Assembly: GCA_015680685.1 (NCBI GenBank)
Contig: MNCI01030304.1
Location: 1,342,656-1,406,655 of the forward strand
Origin: Gnetum montanum
Taxonomy: Eukaryota; Streptophyta; Gnetopsida; Gnetales; Gnetaceae
Direction: 5' to 3'
Length of the DNA stretch: 64,000 bases
A model generated the notes under the pieces. The model searched no databases. It was given only the letters and a program-made list of their open reading frames with translations, and was not told the DNA's origin. The translations under genes were made by a program, and so were the position numbers. Below are positions 43,590 to 55,789 of the stretch, in pieces; position 1 is the first letter of the stretch; every line of letters starts with the position of its first letter.

Positions 43590-46500
43590 TATTAAAAATT
43601 GTATCTGTCACTATATGAAAAATTACAAGTGTTTCTTTCAGACAAAATTTTTAGATGATTTTCTTCATTTATTTTTCTTTGGGCTAATTTTGATTTGTTC
43701 ATTTTTTCATACTGGTCATGAGAAATTACATGGTAAATTTGTAGGCATAATAATGATCTAACATGAGAAAGTGCTACATAGACTAATCCATGTTGTTGTG
43801 AATGTGTAATATCAATAATAGCTTTGTCAAGCATCATGCCTTGTGATTTATGTATTATAGGTGCCCATGCTAGTTTTAAAGGTAATTATTTTCTTGAACC
43901 AAATTGTAGTGGCATTATCATAACTATTTTCTTTGAAGAAGACATAAGTGATGGACTAGTATAGTTTGGAAAATTAATCAATACTAAAGATGGTGGTGTT
44001 GGTTGTTGGTTGCTTTATTTCATTACTATAAAATATATCTATAATAGTTCCACTTGTTTCATTTATCAAACCATAACAAGTAGATATATTTATTGTCAAC
44101 ATTACTTTAGCCCCAATTGTGATTAATATTTCTGCTTCCAAATCTTCATCATCCATGGATATGTACTAATTAGAACAATTACTAATGCTAAGACTTCAAT
44201 AAATAAGCTTTCCCAAATTATATAACATTTTCTTGTTGTGTTCGTTTACTTGATCGTTTCTTGCAAATAAGAGTATACTATTATCAAAATTTTTTGATTC
44301 TTGAATAAACATTTGGTTTTAGCTTCTATTTATTAGTATTTCCCAATCAATACTTGTTGGTGTACAAGTTCTTACATCTCTTTGCAATTTTTTAAAAATT
44401 CCTTATTCTTCTATAGATGTGTTCTCCTGTAATATTTTATCCAAATGTAAACTCATTCCATAAAATTTTTCCAATACCTTTGGATTAATATGGTGCTATA
44501 TCTCGAACTGGAGATAATTAAGCTATATCACCTATGAAAATCATTAACCTACCTTCAAAACTTTCATTACAATGAGGAAATATTTGTCGTAGTCTTGCAT
44601 CTATATCTTCTAATAACCTAGCTCTAATAAAACTATACTTATCAATGAGAAAATATTTTATGTCCTTCAAATCATTCTCCAACTGATGCAAAATTGAATA
44701 GTTTCAGACTAGCATGAATTGTTTTTGCTTGAATATTAAAAGTTGTAACCCTTGTTGGAGCCATAATCAACAAAGGCATTTTTATTTTTTATTTTTGGAA
44801 ATGCTAAAGTAGACATTTCTATTTTAATAGCATAAATTAGGACAAATTTCCTTATGCTAGCACTACTGTGTACTATTAATTTCAATAGTTTTAATGCCTT
44901 TCTTTTTTTACTTTGAATATAATGATTTTTAATAATATTCACAAGTTCTTGTTGTTTGTTATTTAATGGTTGTTGGTAATTTGTATTAGGTTGCATCATA
45001 ATAGTAGTATTGGAATTTTTCAAGGAATTTAGAAATTTCAATGCTCTTTCAATTTCATTTTGATTAGTTTTGTTTCATTCATACCAAATATCTATGTCTC
45101 TTCATCCTAACATATCTATTTCTGTGTGATTTAAAACTTGTGTTGGTTGGAAACTTGCTAAAAGCTCCCATTCATTTTGAAGGTGATTGAGGTTTTCAAT
45201 ATAAACATCTTCCTCATAATCTTCGCAAATTGTATCTTCCTTGGTTTTAGTTTTATTAGTTATTTTTTCAATTGTTTATTTATGTACTTTCCAATTAGTT
45301 CTTATCTATTCTTCTATTGTTCCTATTTTTATTTCATATATACAAAATGGAACATAAAGCAACATTTGAATTTGACAATACTCTAACCATTTTTTAGGAT
45401 TCTTAATTGGTTTTTCTAAAAATATAGGATACACCTCAACTGTGGATTCCTTTTGTCTTTGTTTCCATAACTTATTTGACTTTCGTTTTAGATTGTAAAT
45501 AAATTCTTTTGTCACCTCATAAAGGTTTAAACCACTCATGTCTGTTGGTATATTTATGTATGCTTTCAAAATATCTTTTGAATATGAGTCTTCATTATTA
45601 GATTCATCGGTAACTATTTGTTTATATACTTGATTAGACAAATTTAAGTTTACAAAAATTCTACTACATTCTACTAAAGATAGTTCCAACAACATATGTG
45701 ATACTTCTTGTGCTCCTATATCAGCGTTTTGTAACTTTTTCCAATGTGATCTTCAGTGTTCTATAATTTTATAATTTTTTCTAGCATATCATTATAGGTT
45801 TCAAAAGTTTTTTTCTACTTTAGCAGCATATTTTGCTATGTGGTTCACAATAGCATGTTTTGATAAAACAAGTTGCCAAGCTATGTTAGCTCTCCATGTT
45901 TGAAGAATTAGTCTATGATGTTTATTCAATCTATCATCATTTTGTAGTGGTTCAAATACAATTTCATGTGACTCACAATTCTTGTATACCAATGAAAAGG
46001 TTTCATGAATAGGTCATGGAACTTTGTATCTACCAAGCATATATAAACATAATGTTAGAATCTTTTCCAATAGTTTTTTAAAAATAGTTTTTCAAATAAC
46101 TTTTTGATACATTGCCTACAATATAATTTTCCATTTTTTAATTGTAAGCAAGTATCCTTTTTACATTTTGAATGTCTTTAAACTAAGTTAATTAGTTCTA
46201 CATAATCGTTGTCAACATCTTTGGTGAGTATAGCTTCTTTATCATATGATAACGAGTGACACATATTTGAATTATTTTTTGATATATATATTTATTTGCA
46301 AAATTAATATAAAATCTAACACAATATTAACATCAATAAGAATGGAATGTACTTATTTGATACCTCAAAAGATGGCATTACAATGGCAAATCAAGGGTTC
46401 CATGCATGTACAAGATCATTTAAGAAAGTTTTTATCTTGTTCAATTCATCCTCATCATACCAATTAACTATGTTTGTATTTGAAGCATTTTATATCCACA

Positions 46501-48240
46501 AAAACCATGTATGTGAGAAGACCCTCGATGTTGCCATTCATACCTTGACCAGTAGTCAATCACTTTTATGTCTTTCTTTGAAATCTCTTTCATAAAAACA
46601 TGGTAATGGTAATACATATATTGTGTTATGATATGAGGGTTTTGAATAACCATTTGTTGTGTACTTTGTTGTAAATCATTTTTATTTGCAACTCTCGTCA
46701 TATGTTTATGTAAGTCAGGCCAATGGATATCAACAACTCTTAATGTGAAAAAATATAGTAGGAGATCTAGTTTGATTCAACATTGATATTAACTGTAAGT
46801 GACATTTTGACCAGTAAGCTCGTGTACCTTGCAAAGGCAAACTAAATTGTACAATTTCATTAGTGAAACTCTTTCTTGGATCCTTGTGTAATCGTTCTTT
46901 TAACTCATTGATATGCATTGGCATTTGATTTAAATTCCATTTAATGAAAACTAAGGCTATGTTTTATGCACGATGTCTCCTAATCATGTTAAAAATATAG
47001 TATCTAAATCTATGATGTCTTGCAAATACTCCATCTTTATACAACCAAAGATGCTTTGCATATTCATGTAATTGAACTTACTTGGTTCTTAAGTCATAGA
47101 AATCGCATTTTCCTGTAGAAAAGAGAGTAGGGAATGGCATATCAAATAAGCTAGGATAAAAATATTCATTTAATGGAGTTTTATCTATTGTTGGCCAATT
47201 AATACTTTCTGGAACTTTAATTTTATGTAAGTTAAGCCAATCTTGAATGGGATCATTCTCTATTTTAGAGTCAATTGTATTCATAATTGTAGATGATGTA
47301 AGTATACTTTCATCATAAAGTTCTTCATAATTATCATTACTTATTATATACAATTCAATAATGTTTGATTCATCTTCTAATTCATTAATATTAATTATTT
47401 GAACTTTATCCATGCATCTTATATCATTGTTTTCTAGAAGTTCTTCAATACTTTCCAAATCTATTTCAACATCTTGGTAAAACTTATCATTATGAATTTT
47501 AAATTTTAAGCTACTAGTACTCTTGCTTTGTTGATAATAAAATCATATGTTCCACCGAAATGACATTTTCTTTGAACAATAATCAATGGTAACTCTTGTA
47601 ATTTTTGAGGTAGATTTTTTGCTACCTCTTCTACATGTTGTGGAAAGCTTATTGTATGACCTCTATATTTTAGTTAACCTCCACGAACATGTGTAACTTG
47701 AATTATGGGATTAAGCCTCGCAATTAGCATTTCTTCAACTTGGGTTAACACTTGAAGTTCACATGGTTGTTCTCCTGGATCCATATTATTCAATATAGAA
47801 AAACGTTTAGGATAGTTCTCTGTTTTACATCTTTGACATTCGAATATGTTATTTTTCTTGATACGTAACATTGCAAATTTTTTCTCATTACATGTGTTAC
47901 ATTCAAATTCATTTGTAATAGTTTGAAGACTATTTTGAAATCTTAATTAAGCATTTCTAACATTTTTTTTGTCTTCATATTTAAAATTTTTTAAATTTTG
48001 TAAAAGCACATTTCTTGCATGGTTTGGTTGAGTTTGTATAATTTTTTTTTTAGTTTTTGTAAACTTATTTGATCATTAGAGTTTGCTAATGTGACATTAT
48101 TTAGTTTAATCTCTTCTCTTTGCATTTTCATAAAGGGTGAGCTATCATTCGTGTTATTTATTAGTTTTTGTCATTTCCTTATATTAGATTTGTAAATTAT
48201 TTCACATTTTTTTAATGCTTCTAATTGTTCATTATTCATG
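43590..48240 (-). pseudogene. Helitron Rep-helicase, decayed
   Basis: Helitrons move by rolling circle with one HUH-Rep/Pif1-helicase protein. From the 5' side come Cys-rich pieces (48000-47700, FECQRCKTENYPKRFSIL and NNMDPGEQPCELQVLTQVEE), the Helitron N-domain (47458-46730, with FPSLFSTGKCDF-like and GTRAYWSKCHLQL blocks), the HUH block EWQHRGSSHIHGF (46510-46540), the catalytic-Tyr helix VNHIAKYAAKVEK near 45801-45840 (first Tyr replaced by His), a linker (45695-45306), and the helicase with LNNKQQELVNII (44960). Walker A is degraded to SSASIRK. It continues with STLAFPKI and a DARLRQIFPH block (44600), and ends with GLVYVALSHVRS (43790). Many stops and frameshifts make it inactive. Confidence 0.88.
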
Positions 48241-48640
48241 CTATTTATTTTTGTTTGTTTATATACATAGAAATATTCTATTTTTTTAGCACACATAATA
48301 TTATCTGATATTTCGCTTTTACTATATTTATAATCTTATCAAAGTAACACTATTATTTGTAATAATTAAAATTCACAATTCCATTCTACTAGAAATATTT
48401 CTTTACTTCATACATGGTTTTTGTTATATTGAACTATCTTATCAATGAAATTTTTTTTGAAAAGTTTGTGATCCAAATACTTATAACTCTAATAACTTAT
48501 AGTACCTACAATATTTCACCAAAAAAATTACTGTATAATTACTTAAATGACTACATGAACAACAAATATACTACATGTAAAATATATTTTAGTATTATGA
48601 AAATCACATTCACAAGCACCAAAGACATATAGGAGATTGA
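48241..48640. other. No gene seen
   Basis: AT-rich sequence between the 5' end of Rep and the LOG exon. The Helitron 5' terminus (TC) could lie here but cannot be fixed by eye. Confidence 0.4.
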
Positions 48641-48707
48641 CTATGTATAATTTATCATCATTAATGTTAAAAATTCATTAATAATTTTTCTTATTTTATT
48701 TTAAGCT

Positions 48708-48853
48708 AGGTTGTTAAATGTTGAAGGCTATTATGACTTTATGTTGACATTTTTAGATCATGCTCTGAATGATGGTTTTATTACTAGTCAAGATCGTAAT
48801 ATCTTTTTTGTAGAGATTGGTCAAAGAAAGTTCATAAGTAAGCTTCTAGTATG
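48708..48853 (+). pseudogene. LOG-like: LOG last-exon fragment (copy B)
   Basis: One open exon reads RLLNVEGYYDFMLTFLDHA, then LNDGFITSQDRNIFFVEI, and ends with a stop at 48851-48853. It corresponds to the LOG C-terminus ([26 protein letters not shown]). It is preceded by a pyrimidine-rich stretch and an AG acceptor, as in copy A (22160). It is better preserved than copy A, having no stop in this exon. No upstream LOG exons are present, so it cannot work. Sequence on both sides is shared with copy A. Confidence 0.82.
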
Positions 48854-49005
48854 AAAATAGAGCCAACAAATTCCTTATATTTTGGTTTATTTTTTTTCCT
48901 AAATTTTGGTCAGTATGAAACAAATGTAAGTATTCAAATGGAACATAATCATAAAGATAAAGGGAAACTCATTTTATTAACATTACAAGACACAATATAT
49001 GCTAA

Positions 49006-49712
49006 AGTTTATAGATCTTCATCATAATTAGAATCTCCAGCATAAGGACTTGCCAACAACACTTGATGGAGTGGATGTTGCAAGTCTTCCAATGTTAGTC
49101 CACCAAGTTCAATATTCAAGATGCGTAAATCATACATGAAAGGTGAAGTGGTATTATTTGTCTTCACATTGTTTTGCCAAAAGTAACTTACATCCCACTT
49201 GTTTGTTGTATACACTACTTGATAGAAAGCAAATCCTGATGGATTGTAGGTTACATGTCTTCTTGCTATAGTGGAAAATAAATAATAACTCATGCTTTTC
49301 CAACCAAACCTATCTATGTATATATTTTTCACTCTAGGATCTGTATAGAAGAAATAATCACTATGATTTGCACCTTCAACAAAACAGAGAATTTTCTATC
49401 ATCACATGTGGATTATGACCAAAATCTTTCCACCATTCAAACCATGCATTGTTGGGTATATTAAATGGATCAATCTTGATTTCATAACAAAAACATGAAT
49501 TTCCAAATTTGTAAAATGGCCACAGTCACCAATTATTTCTCACGTTGCTCATGTTCTAAATTCAAACATATACTTTGTGGCAATAATTTCTTGATGAATT
49601 GATATGCTCATCCTTATATATTGTATTTTGGTGACACAACCTAGATTCATAGATAAAGTTTCTAAAAGTAGCTCCATATCATTGAGAATGAGCTTCCATT
49701 GCAATGGGTGGT
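49006..49712 (-). pseudogene. Unrecognised conserved ORF, copy B, main part
   Basis: Homolog of 23270-24002. The open piece 49009-49332 (107 aa) reads through the 3' half without the frame break of copy A. It contains FGWKSMSYYLFSTIARRH, GFAFYQVVYTTNKWDVSYF and an acidic YAGDSNYDEDL end. A frame change lies near 49390 and stops are present in the 5' half. The ORF is cut at 49712 by E4, and its first ~25 codons reappear at 62516-62600. Confidence 0.62.
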
Positions 49713-50495
49713 TGATGAGTCGCGATATCACGTCTGCCCACGATATTGCATCCCATCTCATTATATAAATAAGAGGTAGCTTCCCTTGTTTTAGGAAGTA
49801 AGACTTAGACCCATAGCTAAACTCTTGTAGTTTTACCATTCCAGAGATAGAATAATTCCTGTGTGCCCATAGTAGGAGTCATAAAGTGAACGGATCTTTA
49901 TTCGAGCAGTTTGTACCTAAGCACACATTTGTGTACAACAATAAAGACGAACTTTGTGATAAACCTTGCAGCATACAGATTAAGATAAATAGTAATTAAT
50001 TATTGTTGAATATTTAAATATTTTCCTATTTAGTTAATCTCTCTCTCAACCCTTGACCCTCCTAGTTAAGTGCACTAGGTACGACCGCTTCGAGCATGTG
50101 TGCAGCGTTTGGTAACCTAGTAACAATTAGCGTTTGGTAATCCCAGCAGCGTTGCACTGGTTCAAAATGTGTGCGGCAAGTGGGAATGGATACTAGTGTT
50201 AGGAAAAATTAGGACTTAGTTAGTAAATAGTTAATGTAATTTAGTCACTTAGTTCTCCTTACCTTCCCTGGTTAGCATAACACATTAAAAAGATAAAAGA
50301 TATAAAAATCATATACCTCAAGCTTACTTAACCATACAACCGTGACAATACAAGTAAGTTTGGGAAGATAACGATTGATTAACCTTAAGTGTTCCATTAA
50401 TGCGAGTAAACACTTAGTCCTTGGAGTTTGACCAGATCACGCGTGAAACACTCGTATTCATATGGTTGAGTGTAGGGGTACCTAGCCACTCATCA
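49713..50495 (+). repeat. E4 5' LTR
   Basis: It starts TGATGAGTCGCGATATCACG and ends CACTCATCA. A TATAAATAAGAGG promoter motif lies near 49764. It differs from the 3' LTR at about 5-8 percent of sampled sites. Confidence 0.92.
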
Positions 50496-50496
50496 T

Positions 50497-50514
50497 TGGT
50501 GCCATTGTCAGGGA
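50497..50514 (+). other. E4 primer-binding site (tRNA-Asp type)
   Basis: TGGTGCCATTGTCAGGGA follows the LTR. Confidence 0.85.
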
Positions 50515-50610
50515 CTTAGTTGTTTGTGCGCTACATAGAACATAGGAAATCATTCATATCATTGGGACACTAGAAGGAACCCTTAGGGTTAATCAAGGAA
50601 AACTAAGACA

Positions 50611-52840
50611 ATGGTAAATCGCACACTGAACAAGATGAAAATGTCTTCTTCTTTGCACAAGAGCACTTCACTGCCTAGGACTAACACAAGAGATAGTCGG
50701 CAGCATAACACACGTAACCAAGATCTACCAGTTCCTCAGCAGTTTCAAGTAGTCTATACTCATCACGATGAGTATGTACCTNNNNNNNNNNNNNNNNNNN
50801 NNNNNNNNNNNNNNNNNNNNNNNNNNNNNNNNNNNNNNNNNNNNNNNNNNNNNNNNNNNNNNNNNNNNNNNNNNNNNNNNNNNNNNNNNNNNNNNNNNNN
50901 NNNNNNNNNNNNNNNNNNNNNNNNNNNNNNNNNNNNNNNNNNNNNNNNNNNNNNNNNNNNNNNNNNNNNNNNNNNNNNNNNNNNNNNNNNNNNNNNNNNN
51001 NNNNNNNNNNNNNNNNNNNNNNNNNNNNNNNNNNNNNNNNNNNNNNNNNNNNNNNNNNNNNNNNNNNNNNNNNNNNNNNNNNNNNNNNNNNNNNNNNNNN
51101 NNNNNNNNNNNNNNNNNNNNNNNNNNNNNNNNNNNNNNNNNNNNNNNNNNNNNNNNNNNNNNNNNNNNNNNNNNNNNNNNNNNNNNNNNNNNNNNNNNNN
51201 NNNNNNNNNNNNNNNNNNNNNNNNNNNNNNNNNNNNNNNNNNNNNNNNNNNNNNNNNNNNNNNCAAGGCATGGAAGAAGGAAGATTAGGGAACTACGTAG
51301 ACATCATAGATGCTATGAACGAGATGACCATGAAGAACCCCTACTCACAACTAGAAGCATACTAGACATAACAGAGGCCATAAGAGTTCCCACAAGGCAT
51401 CAAAAAGATAGTAGGATCAAGAGGTTAGACACGAATAACATCCCATGGTTTGAGGGGGGATATAATGCTGATCCTAAAAATAAACTACAAGCATTCCATG
51501 ATGCATGTTTCTTGCAGAACATACAAAATGAATGGCAAAAACTGAAGTTGTTCCCAAGGACACTAGTGAAAGAAGCAGAAAGTTGGTATCGATCCTTAGA
51601 ACCGAAATCCATTCGGAGGTGGAGTACAATGTTAGAACTGTTTAATGATAAGTACCAAACATACTCCTGAGTGTTTAACCTATGAAAGCAAATCCAAGGA
51701 TGGAAGCAAGGAAATCATGAACCCTTGGATGCTACCATGGGTCGTTATTATGCACTATTACATCGTTGCCTGGGCCATGGTTATTCGCAGTAGGATCAAC
51801 TATGCCATCACATAGATGGACTTAGGCATGAAATAAGGAGAACCCTTGAAACGTATGACCAAGGGAGATTATCGGAGCTTAGGTCTCATCAAGTTCATAG
51901 ATTGCTAGAGCAAGTAGCCAAGGAAGAAGGGGAGCTACATAGGAGAGAAAGTGCAGAAGAGTACAACCGAGATCCTTCCCTCCAAAAAAGGGGAGATTCT
52001 ATGAGCAGGAGGAAGAGTCACCACTCAAAGAGATGGTGAATATGAAAACCTTGCTAATCTAAAAATTAACAACAGAGGTATCAGCAAAGGTAGACCAAAT
52101 GTGGGACTCCCTGGATAGTAGGTTTGAAACTATTCTTAAAATCGTAGAGGAGTCTAGGGAGCGAGATAGTGACTATGACAAAAAGAAAAAGAGAGAAGTG
52201 GACAATGCACGTAACAAAGTTAAGGGTAAAATGGCCATCACTAAAGAGGTTGTGGATTCAGATACGGAAAATGACGGTGGATGTGAGATATGCCAATATG
52301 AACATCCTAAGGGATGTTGCCCAGTGATCTCACATCTACAAGAGTCTGGGGTGTATGCACTCAACCCAGGACTTAATAAATGGCAAGCACCCCGACAATT
52401 ATCTTATCCCCAAGATAACCCAAGGTAGTTCCACCAACCTTCAACATATTATCCAAGTGGAACTCCACCACAACCTATTAAGTAACATCAATGGTGGCAA
52501 TACCCACAGTCATGGTGGATGCCACCACCAAGGTAACAATACCCCTACCGACAACTGGATCCATATGGCTACTACATGCAGCAACCAATCTCTCCATGTG
52601 ACTCTGTTGGTGATGTGACACCACAACATCACTACCAAGCTTGAGAGTATTATAGGACTCCTTCTCCTAGGGGAGATAACCAACAAACATACCACCCTCC
52701 AAATCCATCTGCAACTCTCACACTGATAGCTCCATTACCACCCACTCCAGCAATGCAAGGGGAACTCCCTAATCAACCGTAGAAACACAATGCCACGAGG
52801 GCTGTAAATCTTCAACTCGCTGCTAGTTCTAACAACCATA
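50611..52840 (+). pseudogene. E4 gag, decayed, with assembly gap
   Basis: The start at 50611 (MVNRTLNKMKMSSSLHK) runs into the N gap at 50782. After 51263 come RHHRCYERDDHEEPLL, then the gag core: FEGGYNADPKNKL, WQKLKLFPRTL, ESWYRSLE and STMLELFNDKYQTYS. A TGA replaces Arg at 51669. The next part has GHGYSQ-like and AQGRL-like traces. One base is missing near 51990 and the frame resumes at 52099 (MWDSLDSRFETILKIVEESRE). The family motif CEICQYEHPKGCC lies near 52282-52320, followed by the Pro/Gln-rich tail. Confidence 0.86.
50782..51263. other. Assembly gap (482 N)
   Basis: All bases are N. The missing part is the basic Arg/His/Ser region of E4 gag, judged by comparison with E3. Confidence 0.99.
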
Positions 52841-53680
52841 TGAAGAGAAGACCTTTCTTCAGAACCAACAGCCCAACCAAGCCCTCACAACCACAAGCGG
52901 TTGAGCCTCTAAATGCCTCTCCATCAAATAAGGCTTCAGAGCTCCCTTCAAATCAAAAATCGAGCTCAACACACATGATTAGGTTAACACATGTTGTTAC
53001 TGATTGGATTAAGGAGGGCCACCTTCCTAGGAAATTCTTTGACCCCGGAAGCCCTCTAATTTATCTCCAAGTCGTTGGGAATGAACCATGTAAAGCTCTT
53101 CTGGACTTAGGTTCTGGAGTCAACTTAATATCACAAGAGATGTACAAAGCCTGGAACCTACCTCCATTAAAGAAGAGCAATATTCACCTAGAGCTGGCTA
53201 ACCAGTCCATCACTGTTTCCTTAGGACTGATGGAGGACATCATTACCATTGTGTGTGGGTGGTTGTACCCAGCTGATTTCCTAGTGATATAAGTAAACAA
53301 TGATAAAGGGGACTTCCCAATAATCATGGGAAGGGCATGGCTAAGTACCATAAATGCACACCTAGGAATTTGTGATCTTTCCCTGGAAATATCTAAGGAA
53401 AACACTTATGGGAATATCGAGAAGAAGAAGGTTCCATGCATCACATACAGTGATACAGGGTGTAACTGCATGCAGGAATGTTCAGCATCGCCTGCATGCA
53501 ACTGGTGTGCACAAGAAATTAACATACAAAAGTGCCTGTATGTAGCAACCACACAACAAGAAGACACCCAGTGGTTGATAGCTGATCAAGAGAGCAACTC
53601 ACCAATGTCCATGAAACTAACTAAGGGAACAACTTGCACTCACGTCGAAAGCATAGATGCACTGGAGTAAGAGCTTTGCC
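52840..53680 (+). pseudogene. E4 aspartic protease
   Basis: The open frame 52840-53292 reads KRRPFFRTNSPTKPSQP, a WIKEGHLPRKFFDPGSPL block and ALLDLGSGVNLIS (active site as DLG), then NLPPLKKSNIHLELANQ. A TAA at 53290 is followed by more open frame (53326-53670) with MGRAWLSTINAHLGI and a Cys-rich tail. Coding ends near 53670 and the sequence jumps, at about 53765, to the LVNVQQTN region that in E1 follows integrase. Confidence 0.87.
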
Positions 53681-53764
53681 AACTTCCAAACCTTAACCTG
53701 AAAACATCAATTGGGAGAAGTTGGAAACTCCTAAAAAATTCAAATAAGCACTTTGACAAGAGAT

Positions 53765-55778
53765 TACTAGTCAATGTGCAACAGACCAACCTTTACAATG
53801 AATCTAGAATGGCCAGTGCACATAATACCTCTGAGAAGGGACGACCCCACTCATTATTTTGGATCTCCCCCTTCCAACTCAGTCATGGGGGAGATGGCCA
53901 CCTCTGCTAATCATTCGAGGTCCTTAGTTCCTTTTTAATTTTTTTTTACACATTTTTATTTTACAAATTTCTTTAACTTCCCTTATTTTATTTTTTTTGC
54001 AACATCATTTATACTCTTTCATTTCTTTGTGTGTTTATTTATTTTGTTAGGTTCATCATCTAATAAGTGCTCCTGATGGTGTTATGAACTGTATTCCATT
54101 GATTGCTAATGTTTGCTTTTTACCTTTGAGTTATAATGTCGATACTAAGGTATGGTTCTTTTGATATAACAGGCAATGAGTCCATGTCATCCATGCATCC
54201 ATGAATTTCTAGGGTCTCTCTTGGCTTGGAACTGTATAGTCCCTTTCTTAATAATAGACCTATCAACAAATTGGTGACTGAGCAGTTCTCAAACTGAGGA
54301 AGGACTCAAGGTCTAAAAAGGGTGTTACTTCTCAAGGGGATTTGATGCATTTATGCTAGCCATTCTCTTGGGTGCTTGAATGTTTTCTTCTTGGGTTTTG
54401 ACGTTGCTCCATTATCGGGAAGCTGAGCTAATAAAAATAATAAGTCTTTGCATGGTGTGGTTCTCACGCAAAAAAAAAGAAGAAGAAGAAGAAGAAGAGA
54501 AAAAATAGTGAGAATTCAAAACACACCCCTTAGACAAAATAATCCTCTAGGCTATAATCATTGGTTATGGAACTAAACAAACATGTTCCCTCTAACTAAG
54601 ACCCTCTCTCATTTCCTACTCTTTCCTTCTTGTTTCTTTGGAATGGTGGTGACTCTTTGGAGGAAGCATTCTTGCTACTTCAAGTGGCTGGATTGGCCAA
54701 GTGTATTAATGTGAAATCATTGAATGTGGATTGTTTGCGGCTGGATTTGGAATAAGATCTACTAAGTCACATTAACCATAAATACATAAGGGGCTGTACA
54801 CCTCCTTGTTCTTGGGACTCCATTCCATTCTCTTCTCCTCATCATTCTTTCTCCATTTTTCCATCTCATTTCTGACTGTATGAGTACTCTATATTTTGGT
54901 TGATACATTATTTTCTTTTTGGTAAATTCTTGTGGTTAAGACTTTAACTCTTACTTCCAAATGATATTTCCAGAGCCTATGGACTCTTTGAATGTTGGAT
55001 TGTCAAGGCATTAAGGGCATGAGCCTACTTTGGAGAGGACCCACTGGCATTCCTATTTGGTGCATCAGTTAACTTCTTTCCCTTAAACATTTCTACAATT
55101 AACATTTATTTTTTTCATTTCCACCTTTAACATCCATTTTATCAGTGTTTTCGTTGTTTCTTTTTCTCCATCTTTCTCCTTCCTTATATTTTTCCATTCT
55201 ATCGCTATCGGAGGATCACTCTTAGTCATGAAGGTCCTGGTCTAATTTTTTCAATTTTCTCCTAACCCCTACACCTTGGGTAGTCACCAGTGTTATATCT
55301 CCAGAATCAGTATTAGCCATATCACAACTCAGCCAATAAACTGTACACCAAGGCAAGGTATCAATTGCATTATGATTTATTTATCCTTGCTAATATGAGA
55401 CTGTGTTGTCTGTGTAGATGGAAATCATACAACAATGAACTGGTGTTGGAAGAAACACTTAGGATGAATTGGTGCTAGAATAGTCATGCAAGGAACAAGA
55501 TTGATGGCATGGTTATAGATGGACAACGGAAGGTGCAATTTTGGCATCGGCAGCAACACATCTTCTTCTTTTCTCTCTCTTCTCTCTCAACTACCAAATA
55601 AGGCTAGATGTCAAATGTGTATAGTGTTCACTCTTGAGGTCATGAACACTAATATTTCCATGTATTGTAATGATGATCTGTTCACACATCATCCCATTCA
55701 CCATTAGTGTCATTCAAGCCAATAATCCCATACCTTCCCAATATTTTGTAAGGAACTTGAGAATGAATTTTCATTCAG
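53765..55778 (+). other. E4 post-integrase remnant and 3' non-coding region
   Basis: 53765-53830 matches the last part of E1 pol (6885-6930). The rest matches E1 6960-8982, and includes a GAA run (54475-54502) where E1 has an A-rich run. No gene was found. Confidence 0.75.
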
Positions 55779-55789
55779 TCATGGGGGTA

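Noticed and set aside
50611-51670. Long frames of unknown residues across 50782-51263
   Set aside because: They span the assembly gap and have no sequence. Only the gag parts on either side are supported.
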